From Gemmatimonadota bacterium (GTDB lineage Bacteria; Gemmatimonadota; Gemmatimonadetes; Gemmatimonadales; GWC2-71-9), in the NCBI GenBank assembly GCA_009692185.1, contig SHZT01000015.1, positions 1 through 62,669 of the forward strand: a stretch of 62,669 nucleotides of DNA, given 5' to 3'. The notes below the pieces were generated by a model. The model was not told the DNA's origin. It did not search any database and was given only the letters and a program-made list of their open reading frames with translations. Below are positions 1 to 8,076 of this stretch, piece after piece. The translations under genes and the position numbers were made by a program. Positions within the stretch are counted from its first letter, which is position 1. Each line of letters opens with the position of its first letter.

Positions 1-420
1 GCCCGTCTCCCATTGTTCCGCTAACAGGTCCCACACGAATCCCAACGTGTCGAGCTTCGCACGCCGTTCGGGGGAGAGCGTGCCCTTGCTGGCCGCCGTG
101 CGTTGCTTGCCGACCCACTGGCCCAACCGGTATCCGTCCTCTTTGTGTAAGCCGGGAACCAGACAATCGCTTTTACGAGCGTGATACGCCTCCAAGTGCG
201 CATAGCCCGTCTCCCATTGTTCCGCCAACGGGTCCCACACGAATCCCAACGTGTCGAGCTTCGCACGCCGTTCGGGGGAGAGGGTGCCCGCAGTTGCCGC
301 TTTCCGCTGATGGCTGACCCACTGGCCCAACCGGAATCCGTCCTCTTTGTGTAAGGCGGGAACCCGACAATCGTCTTTACGAGCGTGATACGCCTCCAAG
401 TGCGCATAGCCCGTCTCCCA
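1..420 (-). repeat. 204-bp tandem repeat coding for helicase-associated domains
   Basis: Two complete units (1-204 and 205-408) and the start of a third (409-420). By my hand alignment the two units differ at about 20 of 204 positions, roughly 90% identity at DNA level. The unit length is 68 codons, so the array stays in frame within the helicase gene. Differences cluster in one 35-base stretch of each unit, around positions 85-121 and 289-325. The array continues past the left edge, so copy number is unknown. Confidence 0.9.
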
Positions 421-2388
421 ACTCGACGTTGTCCGTTCAAGGATGCGGAGTGTCAGCGCCTGCGCGAACGCCGTACTGACCCGCGTCGGAACCCGCAGGA
501 TGATCTTCGACGGCAGCCGTGCCCCGGCCTGCCCCCTTTTCAGCGCGACGTCTCGACGCAGGGCGTCGAGTTCCTCGCCGAGGACCTCATCGTGCGCCCG
601 CAGGGCTTCGACCACGCGCCAGGTGTAGGCATAGGCTGACCCTTCCAACTCAGACGTCGCCTCCCCGGCATCGTCAGGGATCACCAGCGGCAGAACGATG
701 GTGCTATCCCCGGACTTGTCGTCCGACTTGCGGAGCGCCCGCCCCACGGCCTGCACGATGTCCGTTTCGCTGGACTTGGGATCGACAAAGACGATGCCGT
801 CCAGAGCGGGCACGTCCACGCCCTCCGACAGGCACCGCGCATTGGTGACGAGGCCGGACTCTCCCCCGGTTCCTTCCTGTAGTCGGCGTAAGACCTTCCG
901 ACGTCGGTGGACGGGGTCCTCACCGCTCAACGTCTCCGTCCAGACCGAGCCTGTCGGACGTTTGGTCTGGGGTAGCCACTTGGTAACGCGGAGAAACCGA
1001 TCTGCGAACACCTTGGCGAGCTTCACGCGGCTGTGAAACGAGATGGTGCGCCGCATCCCGAACTCCCGCATCGTGCGCGCCAGCGCGACGTGGGTGGCCA
1101 ACTCCGATGCCTCAGCCACATCCTGGTCGTCGTGCGTGACATAGGCTCGTTGCGCGATTTGGTCCGCCACCTCGCCGGGGGTCACGCCGATGATGACCAC
1201 CCGATAGTCGGAGAGCAGGTCCAGTTCGATGGCTGCGCGGAAGGACAGGCGATGGAAGACCGGCCCGTACTGCGTGGCGTCATCCATCGAGATGACTTCA
1301 ACAGCGTCGTCGTCAGCATCGGGCACTCGTCGGGCTTTGTAGATGCGTGGCGTGGCGGTCAAGAACAATCGACGGTCCGCCCCGATCTGGGCATCGTCGA
1401 GCGGGCGGTGAAAGTCCGTCCCTGACAGTCCGGTGGTCCGGTGCGCCTCATCGGCCACCAGCAAGTCAAACCGGAACGGGTTCCCGCGCAGGGCCTCCGC
1501 GATCACCACCGACGACTGGTACGTCGCAAACACCACCACCGCTCCCGCGTTCTCCTCGAGCGTCTGTCGCAGTCGTGCGGCGTCCGTGGTGGGGGGAACC
1601 GCCAAGTCGAGGGAAGCGGCCCCCTCGCCCTCGCTGTCTGGGCCGCCGATGGTTTGGTCGGAGCAGACCACGATGGCCGTGTAGGGCGAACTTCTTTGGG
1701 CCTGCCACGCACGGAGGGTCTGGTCAACCAGGCCAAGCGACGGGCAAAACACGATGGCCCGCTGAGACCCCAGCGCCTCCTTGGTCCACAACGCGGTGAG
1801 CGTTTTGCCCGTCCCGCAGGCGTGGATGACCTGGCCCCGCGCACTACTCCGAAAGCCCTCGACGGTCGCCGCTATCGCCTCGCTTTGGTGCGGGCGTGGG
1901 GTGAGTCGGGGAACGGTGATAGTTGGCTTTGTCAGGTCTGCCAACCCCACATCGTCCGGGAGGCCGAGGTCCCGGAGTCGTTCGCGGTCGATGATGATCG
2001 CTTGTTTGCCGCAGCGTTGCAGTTGGTGTCGGGCGCGTTGGCCCACGGACTGGGCGGTGGTCATGAGGACCAAGCACGCGATTTCAGGCTGCGCGGCAGC
2101 CGCCCCAACGAAGGTGCTGATGTCGGCCCACGTCACGTCGTGATCGGGGGCATGAGCTTTGGCCTGGATGGCCCAGAGACGCCCCGTTCGCTCTTGGGCG
2201 ATCAGGTCGATCCCAATATCCGGCCCCCACCGATATCGTTCGTGGTAATGCTTCCACGCCCACACCTGAACAAGGTCGTCCCGATAGACCGCCGACTGGC
2301 GCAGGATCCAGGGCACGACCTGAAACTCGAAAGCATCACCTCGTGGCTTTGGGGCGAGGGAATCCAGGTCCTGGAGGAGGCGTCGCAT
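1..2388 (-). CDS. Mrr-like nuclease / SF2 helicase with tandem helicase-associated (HA) domains, partial
   Basis: The gene runs off the left edge, so the C-terminus is missing; 796 codons are visible. The ATG is preceded in frame by a TAG four codons upstream. Residues ~1-150 look like a PD-(D/E)XK nuclease of Mrr type: GIDLIAQE (D61), then AIQAKAH (QxK, K77). Residues ~160-560 are a superfamily 2 helicase: TPRPHQ, Walker A ACGTGKT (~190), DEAH box (~313), TATP (~344) and motif VI QAVGRALR (~546). From ~657 onward there are repeated HA domains with the WETGYAHLEAYHARK signature. Inference: a DNA-translocating restriction or defence enzyme, similar in plan to the nuclease-helicase part of single-chain (type ISP) restriction enzymes, but with HA repeats where a methyltransferase would be. 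No methyltransferase is visible. It lies just inside an island boundary at a tRNA gene. Confidence 0.85.
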   Translation of the reverse strand, partial: MRRLLQDLDSLAPKPRGDAFEFQVVPWILRQSAVYRDDLVQVWAWKHYHERYRWGPDIGIDLIAQERTGRLWAIQAKAHAPDHDVTWADISTFVGAAAAQPEIACLVLMTTAQSVGQRARHQLQRCGKQAIIIDRERLRDLGLPDDVGLADLTKPTITVPRLTPRPHQSEAIAATVEGFRSSARGQVIHACGTGKTLTALWTKEALGSQRAIVFCPSLGLVDQTLRAWQAQRSSPYTAIVVCSDQTIGGPDSEGEGAASLDLAVPPTTDAARLRQTLEENAGAVVVFATYQSSVVIAEALRGNPFRFDLLVADEAHRTTGLSGTDFHRPLDDAQIGADRRLFLTATPRIYKARRVPDADDDAVEVISMDDATQYGPVFHRLSFRAAIELDLLSDYRVVIIGVTPGEVADQIAQRAYVTHDDQDVAEASELATHVALARTMREFGMRRTISFHSRVKLAKVFADRFLRVTKWLPQTKRPTGSVWTETLSGEDPVHRRRKVLRRLQEGTGGESGLVTNARCLSEGVDVPALDGIVFVDPKSSETDIVQAVGRALRKSDDKSGDSTIVLPLVIPDDAGEATSELEGSAYAYTWRVVEALRAHDEVLGEELDALRRDVALKRGQAGARLPSKIILRVPTRVSTAFAQALTLRILERTTSSWETGYAHLEAYHARKDDCRVPALHKEDGFRLGQWVSHQRKAATAGTLSPERRAKLDTLGFVWDPLAEQWETGYAHLEAYHARKSDCLVPGLHKEDGYRLGQWVGKQRTAASKGTLSPERRAKLDTLGFVWDLLAEQWETG

Positions 2389-2529
2389 CGTGGGTTGCTA
2401 GCCTTCCCCCCTAGACCAAGCAGCGCCAAGAAACGTGCGGACGGTAGACAGCGAGACCACCCGAATTGGCAATTCTCGCTCCTGGACGGCGGGCCGAAAC
2501 CTGTCGTGCCCTTTTTGTGCCTCTTTCTG

Positions 2530-2601
2530 CGGCTAGCCTCGGCTAACGGGCAGGCTTGAGGCGGCTACGAAGAAACGCTAAGTGCGCTACAGCGGCTAAC
2601 G
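2530..2601 (+). repeat. Four short direct repeats CGGCTA(A/C/G)C next to the attachment site
   Basis: CGGCTA begins at 2530, 2540, 2562 and 2593; the copies at 2540 and 2593 share CGGCTAACG. The last copy is also one arm of a hairpin with TAGCCG (2602-2607), and a second perfect 8-bp hairpin (2604-2611 with 2618-2625) ends next to the tRNA fragment. The rest of 2389-2629 carries no gene I can support. Spaced direct repeats beside a tRNA-derived att site resemble arm-type sites for a tyrosine integrase or excisionase; this role is inference. Confidence 0.45.
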
Positions 2602-2630
2602 TAGCCGAAACGGCCTAGTTTCGGCCAGTC

Positions 2631-2685
2631 TTGGAAAGCGTGTGAGCGGGAAACCGTTCCGTGGGTTCGAATCCCACTCTGTCCG
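2631..2685 (+). other. Attachment site: displaced 3' half of tRNA-Ser(GGA)
   Basis: From the anticodon loop to the discriminator this is a good serine tRNA: loop TTGGAAA with anticodon GGA (2633-2635), 3' anticodon strand GCGTG, long variable arm GAGCGG-GAAA-CCGTTC, T arm GTGGG-TTCGAAT-CCCAC, acceptor strand TCTGTCC and discriminator G; CCA is not encoded. The 5' half is absent: bases before the loop (CAGTC) do not pair fully with GCGTG, and no GGACAGA acceptor strand lies upstream. This is what is left at the far end of an element that integrated at a tRNA gene and regenerated it at the other end, here beyond the left edge. The next base begins the convergent leuD-like stop codon. Confidence 0.8.
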
Positions 2686-3189
2686 TCAGAACCCACCGCG
2701 GGCCTTCACGTACGGGACGAGTCCCCCGGCCTCGAGAATCTCGAGCATCACACCAGGCAATGGCGTGCCGGTGACCGTCCTCCCCCTGGTCTCGTCCCGC
2801 ACCTGTATCGCGCCGTCTGCCATGGCGATCGTCACCCGGTCCCCTTCCCCGATCGCCTCCGTGTCGCATTCGACCGGCACCAGCCCGTTGTTCACCGCGT
2901 TCCGGTAAAACGTTCGGGAGAAGCTGCGCGCGACCACGGCCTTGATCCCGGCCGCAAGAATCACCGTGACCGCAATCTCCATGGCCGAGCCACAGCCGAA
3001 GTTCCGGCCGGCCACAATCACGTCGCCGGGTTGGACGGAGGCGGCGAAACCGGGATCCACCGTTTCCAGCAGGTATTGCTTCAGGACCGATTCGTCGAGG
3101 GTGTCGCGCTTCCGGGCCGACGTGATGATGTAATCACTGTTGACGTCGTCGCCCAGCCGCCGCGCTCGGCCGGACAGGTCAATGCGCAT
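2686..3189 (-). CDS. leuD: Aconitase-family hydro-lyase small subunit (3-isopropylmalate dehydratase type)
   Basis: 167 aa, the usual length for a LeuD swivel-domain subunit. The GRNFGCGSAMEIA motif (~62-74) matches the substrate loop of the family (GxNFGCGSSREHA in classic LeuD), with an altered SAMEIA tail. It works as a heterodimer with the large subunit encoded just upstream; the two genes overlap by 11 nt. Context is unusual for leucine synthesis: no leuA or leuB is near, and the run contains an aminotransferase, an RraA-fold aldolase and a dicarboxylate carrier. The enzyme could therefore isomerise or hydrate another branched hydroxy-diacid, such as citramalate, 2,3-dimethylmalate or homocitrate. 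The family is clear; the substrate is not. Confidence 0.85.
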   Translation of the reverse strand: MRIDLSGRARRLGDDVNSDYIITSARKRDTLDESVLKQYLLETVDPGFAASVQPGDVIVAGRNFGCGSAMEIAVTVILAAGIKAVVARSFSRTFYRNAVNNGLVPVECDTEAIGEGDRVTIAMADGAIQVRDETRGRTVTGTPLPGVMLEILEAGGLVPYVKARGGF

Positions 3190-4405
3190 TGTCAGGCCCC
3201 AACGTGCGCGGGTCCGTAATGGAGCCCGTGACCGCCGCGGCCGCGCACGCGGCCGCTGACGCCAGGTAAATCGACGCGCTCGAGCGCCCCATGCGTGCCT
3301 TGAAGTTCCGGTTCGCCGTGGACATCACCGTTGCGCCGTCGTCGGGAATAACACCACTGGTACCGCAGCAGGCGCCGCAGCCGGGCGGGGTCACCACGGC
3401 GCCCAGCGCCGACAGACGGGCAAGCGAGCCGTCCCGCTCGAGCGTCCGTTGGACCTCACGGGACGCCGGCGTCACCACCAGCTGCACACCCGGTTTGACG
3501 CCGGCGCCGGCCCGCTCGAGAACACCGAGGGCCGCGTGGATGTCCGACACCCGACCCCCGGTACACGTTCCGATGAACACCATGTGCACCGGCTGGCCGC
3601 TGGCCTCGGCGATATCCGAGACGTGGTCTGGTGCGTGCGGCCGCGCCACCTTGGGCGCGATGCTCGCGAGGTCCAGCGCCACCTCACGGGCGAAGCGGGT
3701 ATCGCGATCGGACGTCACCGCGCCCGGGAAAATGCTCGCCTTCGCGCCCATCTCGACGCCCATGCTGCAGATCACCAGGCGGTCCTCCAGGGAAAGCCCC
3801 GCGACCGCCGGGCCGTCGAACTCGAGCGCCTGGTACGAGGCACCCTCGGCCCCCATGAGGCCGACCAGGTGCAGCGCGATGTCCTTGGCACTTACCGACT
3901 CCTGCCACGCGCCGGTCAACGTGACCTTGATCGTCTCGGGCACCCTGAGCCACACCTGCCCGGTGATCATCGCCCCCGCCAGGTCCGATGACCCGACGCC
4001 CGTCGCGAAGGCATTCAGCGCGCCGCATGTGACCGTGTGACTGTCCGCGCCAATGACGAGGTCCCCCGAAGACACCAGCCCCCGCTCCACCGCGACCTGG
4101 TGACTGATCCCGTCCCCCACCTCGAGCACCGTGACACCAAACCGTTGGCCGAATGCGCGGATCCGCTCGTGGAACGCCCGGGTCGCTGGAATGGATGGCG
4201 GCGAATAGTGATCGAGGGCAAACATGACACGGGTCGGGTCGAACACCCGGTCGCCGCCCATGCGCTCGAAGTAGTCAATCGTCATGGGACCGGAGGCGTC
4301 GGTGCCGAGCACCCGATCGACGCGACACACCACCACATCCCCCGCCCGCGCATCCCGGCCTGCCTTGGCCGAAAGGATCTTCTCGCTGACCGTCCTACCG
4401 ACCAT
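3179..4405 (-). CDS. leuC: Aconitase-family hydro-lyase large subunit (3-isopropylmalate dehydratase type)
   Basis: 408 aa from the ATG giving MVGRTVSEKILS; the open frame extends 31 codons further upstream, but only through the palindromic repeat and the end of the permease gene. Iron-sulfur ligands are present: C280 in GTCTGG, and C342 and C345 in GCGACC. GADSHT (~118) and the GPMTIDYFE stretch (~38) are family motifs. With the small subunit it makes a [4Fe-4S] dehydratase/isomerase acting on 2-hydroxy di- or tricarboxylic acids. The start overlaps the permease 3' end by 11 nt, so these genes are probably cotranscribed. Assignment to leucine synthesis is only by family; the neighbours point to carboxylate catabolism. 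Confidence 0.85.
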   Translation of the reverse strand: MVGRTVSEKILSAKAGRDARAGDVVVCRVDRVLGTDASGPMTIDYFERMGGDRVFDPTRVMFALDHYSPPSIPATRAFHERIRAFGQRFGVTVLEVGDGISHQVAVERGLVSSGDLVIGADSHTVTCGALNAFATGVGSSDLAGAMITGQVWLRVPETIKVTLTGAWQESVSAKDIALHLVGLMGAEGASYQALEFDGPAVAGLSLEDRLVICSMGVEMGAKASIFPGAVTSDRDTRFAREVALDLASIAPKVARPHAPDHVSDIAEASGQPVHMVFIGTCTGGRVSDIHAALGVLERAGAGVKPGVQLVVTPASREVQRTLERDGSLARLSALGAVVTPPGCGACCGTSGVIPDDGATVMSTANRNFKARMGRSSASIYLASAAACAAAAVTGSITDPRTLGPDNAH

Positions 4406-5708
4406 GACGTTCCCCCTCTCCCGTATGGGAGAGGGGGTCAGGGGGTGAGGAACGCGTGGCGGAGAGAAGGCCCGGTCGGGAGATAACAACGGAGCCAATC
4501 AGGTTGCCAATGGTATTCACCGTCGTGCGGAACATGTCGAGCGGACGATCCACGCCGGCCACGAGCGCGATGCCGGCTGCCGCCTGTGGACCGAGGCCAA
4601 TCGCGTTGAGGACGATCAGCGTGGTCACCAGGGAACTCCCCGGTACGCCCGCCCCGGCAAACGCCGCCAGCGTCGAGGTGAGAACAATCACCACGATCGC
4701 GCCGGCGCCCAGCGGAAACCCGTACAGGTGCGCGAGGAATACGGCAGTCACGGCCTTGTACACGGCCGAGCCGTTCTTGTTGATCGTGGCCCCGGACGGC
4801 AACACGAATCCGGCCACGGACACCGGCACGTTGAGGCGCGTCGTCGCCGCCGCCATGCTCACCGGAAGCGTGGCGCTGGAGGACGACGTTGAGAACGCGA
4901 GGAGCAAGGCGTCGGACACACCGCGGAAAAACCGGACGGGCGAGTACCCGGCGCCGAGCCGGAGCACCGGAACGAGAACCACGGCCACGTGCACCGCGAG
5001 CGCCAGGACGACGACCCCGCAAAACGCCAGCAGGTCTGCCAGGAGGTCGAGGCCGAACCGCGCGACCGTCGCCGCGACGAGAACCAGGACCGCCGCAGGG
5101 GCCAGCCACATCAGCCACTGGATGAGGACCATCGCCGCGTCGTTGATGCCTTCGAAGAAGGCCAGCACCGGCCGGCGGCGATCGACCGGAATCGCCGTCA
5201 GCGCGGCGGCGAACAACACCACCGCCACGATGAGCGGCATCAGCTCCCCTCGCGCCGCGGCGCCGAACGGATTCGTCGGCACCATGTCCGTCAGCGTCCG
5301 GACGAGGCCGGGCACCCGCGGCGCGGCGGCCATGGCCTCCGCCCCCCGCTCACCGATGGCGCCCAGCGTAGCGCGTGTTTCGGAGGCCACGCCGAGCCCC
5401 ACGCCCGCCCCCAGCGCGACCCCGGCTCCGATAACGGCCGCGAGGAGAGTGGTGCCCACGAAGTAGGCCAGCGTAAGCCCGCCGATCCTCCCGACGCGGC
5501 GGACGTCCCCCAGCGAAGCGATGCCGACGATAAGGCTCGCCACCACCAGGGGAATGACAATCATCGTAATGAGGCTGATGAACGCGGTGCCCAGCGGCTC
5601 GAGCGCGATGAGCGCCAGATCGAGGCCCGTCGTACCGGAGGTTTTCGAGAGCGCACCCAGCGCCACGCCCGCCGCGAGGCCGGCGAGGATCCGGCTGTGG
5701 AGCTTCAT
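4395..5708 (-). CDS. Dicarboxylate/amino acid:cation symporter (DAACS, GltP/DctA type)
   Basis: 437 aa with many hydrophobic segments. It carries the family hallmarks: the serine-rich re-entrant loop (STSSSSATLPVSM) and the following PSGATINKNG motif, the counterpart of NMDGT. Proteins of this family import C4-dicarboxylates or acidic amino acids with sodium or protons across the inner membrane. The last ~15 codons (SSPPDPLSHTGEGE) come from a palindromic repeat and probably replace the original tail. It lies between the aminotransferase gene (3-nt gap) and the leuCD-like pair, so it likely supplies their substrate. A second, diverged copy of this family heads the catabolic operon at 51233. 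Confidence 0.9.
   Translation of the reverse strand: MKLHSRILAGLAAGVALGALSKTSGTTGLDLALIALEPLGTAFISLITMIVIPLVVASLIVGIASLGDVRRVGRIGGLTLAYFVGTTLLAAVIGAGVALGAGVGLGVASETRATLGAIGERGAEAMAAAPRVPGLVRTLTDMVPTNPFGAAARGELMPLIVAVVLFAAALTAIPVDRRRPVLAFFEGINDAAMVLIQWLMWLAPAAVLVLVAATVARFGLDLLADLLAFCGVVVLALAVHVAVVLVPVLRLGAGYSPVRFFRGVSDALLLAFSTSSSSATLPVSMAAATTRLNVPVSVAGFVLPSGATINKNGSAVYKAVTAVFLAHLYGFPLGAGAIVVIVLTSTLAAFAGAGVPGSSLVTTLIVLNAIGLGPQAAAGIALVAGVDRPLDMFRTTVNTIGNLIGSVVISRPGLLSATRSSPPDPLSHTGEGERHGR
4412..4450. repeat. Dispersed palindromic repeat, copy A
   Basis: CCCCTCTCCC-GTAT-GGGAGAGGGG, a perfect 10-bp inverted repeat with a 4-nt loop, followed by GTCA and GGGGGTGAGG. The same architecture (arms, loop size, GGGGGTGAGG tail) recurs inside a TPP-enzyme gene at 52979. 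Here it forms the last codons of the permease gene and lies just upstream of the leuC ATG on the minus strand, where it could fold in the mRNA. Confidence 0.75.
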
Positions 5709-5711
5709 GGC

Positions 5712-6812
5712 CTAGTCGGCCAGCACTTCCTTCAACGCATCCATGGTCCGGTCCACGTCGGCCATGCGAATGTCGCCCATGTGGCCGATCCGGAACCCAT
5801 TCGCCTCAAGACGTCCCAACCCGCCCGCCGCCTGGATACCCCGGGCCCTGAGCCCGTCCCGCACCGCCTTGGGGCTGACGCCGTTCGGCAACGCGAACGC
5901 CGTCACGGTGGGCGAGAGACGCTTGAGATCCGGACACTGGAGCATGATCCCCAGCGCGGCGGCGCGACTGCGCGCGCGCTCCGCGAGCGCCTCGTGCCGC
6001 TTGAACACGTTCTGGAGTCCCTCTTCCTGGATCATGACGAGCGCCTCGGCCACCTGCATGAACAGATGGACCGGCGACGTGCGATGGGCACCCAGGTCAC
6101 CCCGCGCGATACTTTCCTTGAAGTCCATCAGGTTCCAGTAGTTCTTCGGCAACTTCGCGGTTTCCATGGCCTTCCAGGCGCCCTCGCTCAGCGCGACGAA
6201 CGCAAGACCGGGGCTCGACATGAGGCATTTCTGCGACCCGGTGACCGCGCAGTCCACGCCCCAGGCATCCATTTCAAAGGGCGCTCCGCCCAGGCTCGAA
6301 ATCGCGTCCACCAGGACGAGCGCCCCGTGCTTCCGGGCAACCGCGGCCACACCCTGAATGTCGTTCAGCACGCCGGTCGCCGTGTCGGACTGGGTGATCG
6401 CCACCGCCCGCACATTGGGGTTCTTCGAAAGCACCTGCTCAACCTCCGCCGGGTCCGCACTCTGCATCCAGTCGGTACACACCCGGTGCAGGCCGAGCCC
6501 GTAGGACGTCGCCAGTTCGGCCCACATCTCGCCGAACCGTCCGTTGCACGACACGACGATCTCGTCGCCCGGCGAGAGCAGATTCGTGATGCCCGCCTCC
6601 ATGCCGCCCCTGCCCGTGGCATAGACCGGCAGCACGGTGCGAGATGTTCCGAAGAGTGGCTTCATCTGTTCCAGCACCGCCGCGTGGATCTGGGAAAACT
6701 CCGGCGTCCGGTGGTGAATCATCGGGACCGCGCCGGCGGCCAGGACGCGGTCGGGGACCCGGGTCGGGCCCGGCGTCATCAGCAGCGGCGCATCAGCGGA
6801 TCGGGAGGCCAT
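5712..6812 (-). CDS. Class V aminotransferase, alanine/serine-glyoxylate type
   Basis: 366 aa, full length for the family. It opens with the typical LLMTPGPTRVP and carries LVDAISS with D169 (contacts the PLP ring) and TGSQKCL with K195 as the predicted Schiff-base lysine. Family members move an amino group between alanine, serine or a related amino acid and a 2-oxoacid, often glyoxylate. The start overlaps the RraA-family stop (TGATG), so translation is coupled. Beside an aldolase that acts on 4-hydroxy-2-oxo acids, a plausible job is to make or use a 2-oxo diacid. The exact donor cannot be read from sequence. Confidence 0.85.
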   Translation of the reverse strand: MASRSADAPLLMTPGPTRVPDRVLAAGAVPMIHHRTPEFSQIHAAVLEQMKPLFGTSRTVLPVYATGRGGMEAGITNLLSPGDEIVVSCNGRFGEMWAELATSYGLGLHRVCTDWMQSADPAEVEQVLSKNPNVRAVAITQSDTATGVLNDIQGVAAVARKHGALVLVDAISSLGGAPFEMDAWGVDCAVTGSQKCLMSSPGLAFVALSEGAWKAMETAKLPKNYWNLMDFKESIARGDLGAHRTSPVHLFMQVAEALVMIQEEGLQNVFKRHEALAERARSRAAALGIMLQCPDLKRLSPTVTAFALPNGVSPKAVRDGLRARGIQAAGGLGRLEANGFRIGHMGDIRMADVDRTMDALKEVLAD

Positions 6813-7492
6813 CAGGAAATCACGCCCTTCTTTCGCAGGGTGTCGTCAATCTCGGGTTTGGTGAACTCGCCGGCCTTGATCTCGGCGACTCGGCGGCGTT
6901 CACGATCCATCAGTTCGTCCACCAGCTTGAGCACTTCCAGCACGTCGGCCCGGGGCACGACCACCACGCCATCGGCGTCACCCACGACCATGTCGCCCGA
7001 CGCCACGACCGTGCCGCCGCACGCCACCGGGATGTTGATCTCGCCGGGGCCGTCCTTGTCGCACGCCCCCGGGCTCACCGCGCGGCTGAAGACCGGGAAA
7101 CCCAGCGCTCGCAACTCCTCGACATCTCGTACGGCGCCGTCTACCACGATCCCGCCGAGTTGCTTCGCGACGGCGGTGTGACACATCAGGCCGCCGAACA
7201 CCGCGCTCGTCAGGCTGCCGCAGGTATTGACCACGATCACGTCGCCTGGGACGGCCACATCGAGCACCTTGTGCACCATCAGGTTGTCGCCCGGCCGGCA
7301 ACGGACCGTGACTGCGGGCCCCCGCAGGGATCGCCCGGTGCGCGACTGGATCCCGGGGTCCATGAAATTGAACCGCCCCATGGCATCGGCCAGGTTCGAC
7401 GCCGCCAGTTTCGCGAAACGCTGGAGTATCGCGGCATCCAGCCTGCTGGGTGACGGCAAGACGCGGAATCCCGGTTTCCCCGTGTGTGTCAT
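6812..7492 (-). CDS. RraA-fold aldolase/decarboxylase (HMG/CHA aldolase family)
   Basis: 226 aa. The stretch VVDGAVRD holds R122 and D123, matching the arginine and aspartate that 4-hydroxy-4-methyl-2-oxoglutarate / 4-carboxy-4-hydroxy-2-oxoadipate aldolases use for catalysis and metal binding. This favours an enzyme over the RNase E regulator RraA. Such enzymes split 4-hydroxy-2-oxo acids to pyruvate and often decarboxylate oxaloacetate. It is the first gene of the run RraA-aminotransferase-symporter-leuC-leuD. A hydrolase or unknown role of the wider RraA superfamily cannot be excluded. Confidence 0.82.
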   Translation of the reverse strand: MTHTGKPGFRVLPSPSRLDAAILQRFAKLAASNLADAMGRFNFMDPGIQSRTGRSLRGPAVTVRCRPGDNLMVHKVLDVAVPGDVIVVNTCGSLTSAVFGGLMCHTAVAKQLGGIVVDGAVRDVEELRALGFPVFSRAVSPGACDKDGPGEINIPVACGGTVVASGDMVVGDADGVVVVPRADVLEVLKLVDELMDRERRRVAEIKAGEFTKPEIDDTLRKKGVIS

Positions 7493-7526
7493 GCGGTTAT
7501 CAGAATGACTGAACTGCGGCCTTGCG

Positions 7527-8021
<495 letters not shown>

Positions 8022-8076
8022 CTACATTGGCTCGTCCGCCGGAGTGCCCGTCGGCTCACTTTTTCCCGGAGAACCC

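Noticed and set aside
1-420. CRISPR-like array
   Set aside because: The 204-bp units are direct tandem copies without spacers and are read in frame as protein domains.
1-2388. Type ISP single-chain restriction-modification enzyme
   Set aside because: The visible part after the helicase is an HA-repeat array, with no methyltransferase motifs, so the label would go too far.
1441-2559. 372-codon plus-strand frame over the helicase gene
   Set aside because: The minus strand carries complete helicase and nuclease motifs in a continuous frame; the plus frame has none.
2596-2685. Complete tRNA-Ser
   Set aside because: No matching 5' acceptor, D arm or 5' anticodon strand is present; only the 3' half folds.
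4989-7181. 730-codon open frame on the plus strand
   Set aside because: It lies opposite the symporter, aminotransferase and aldolase genes, is rich in His, Arg and Gln, and has no domain. It is a GC-bias shadow.
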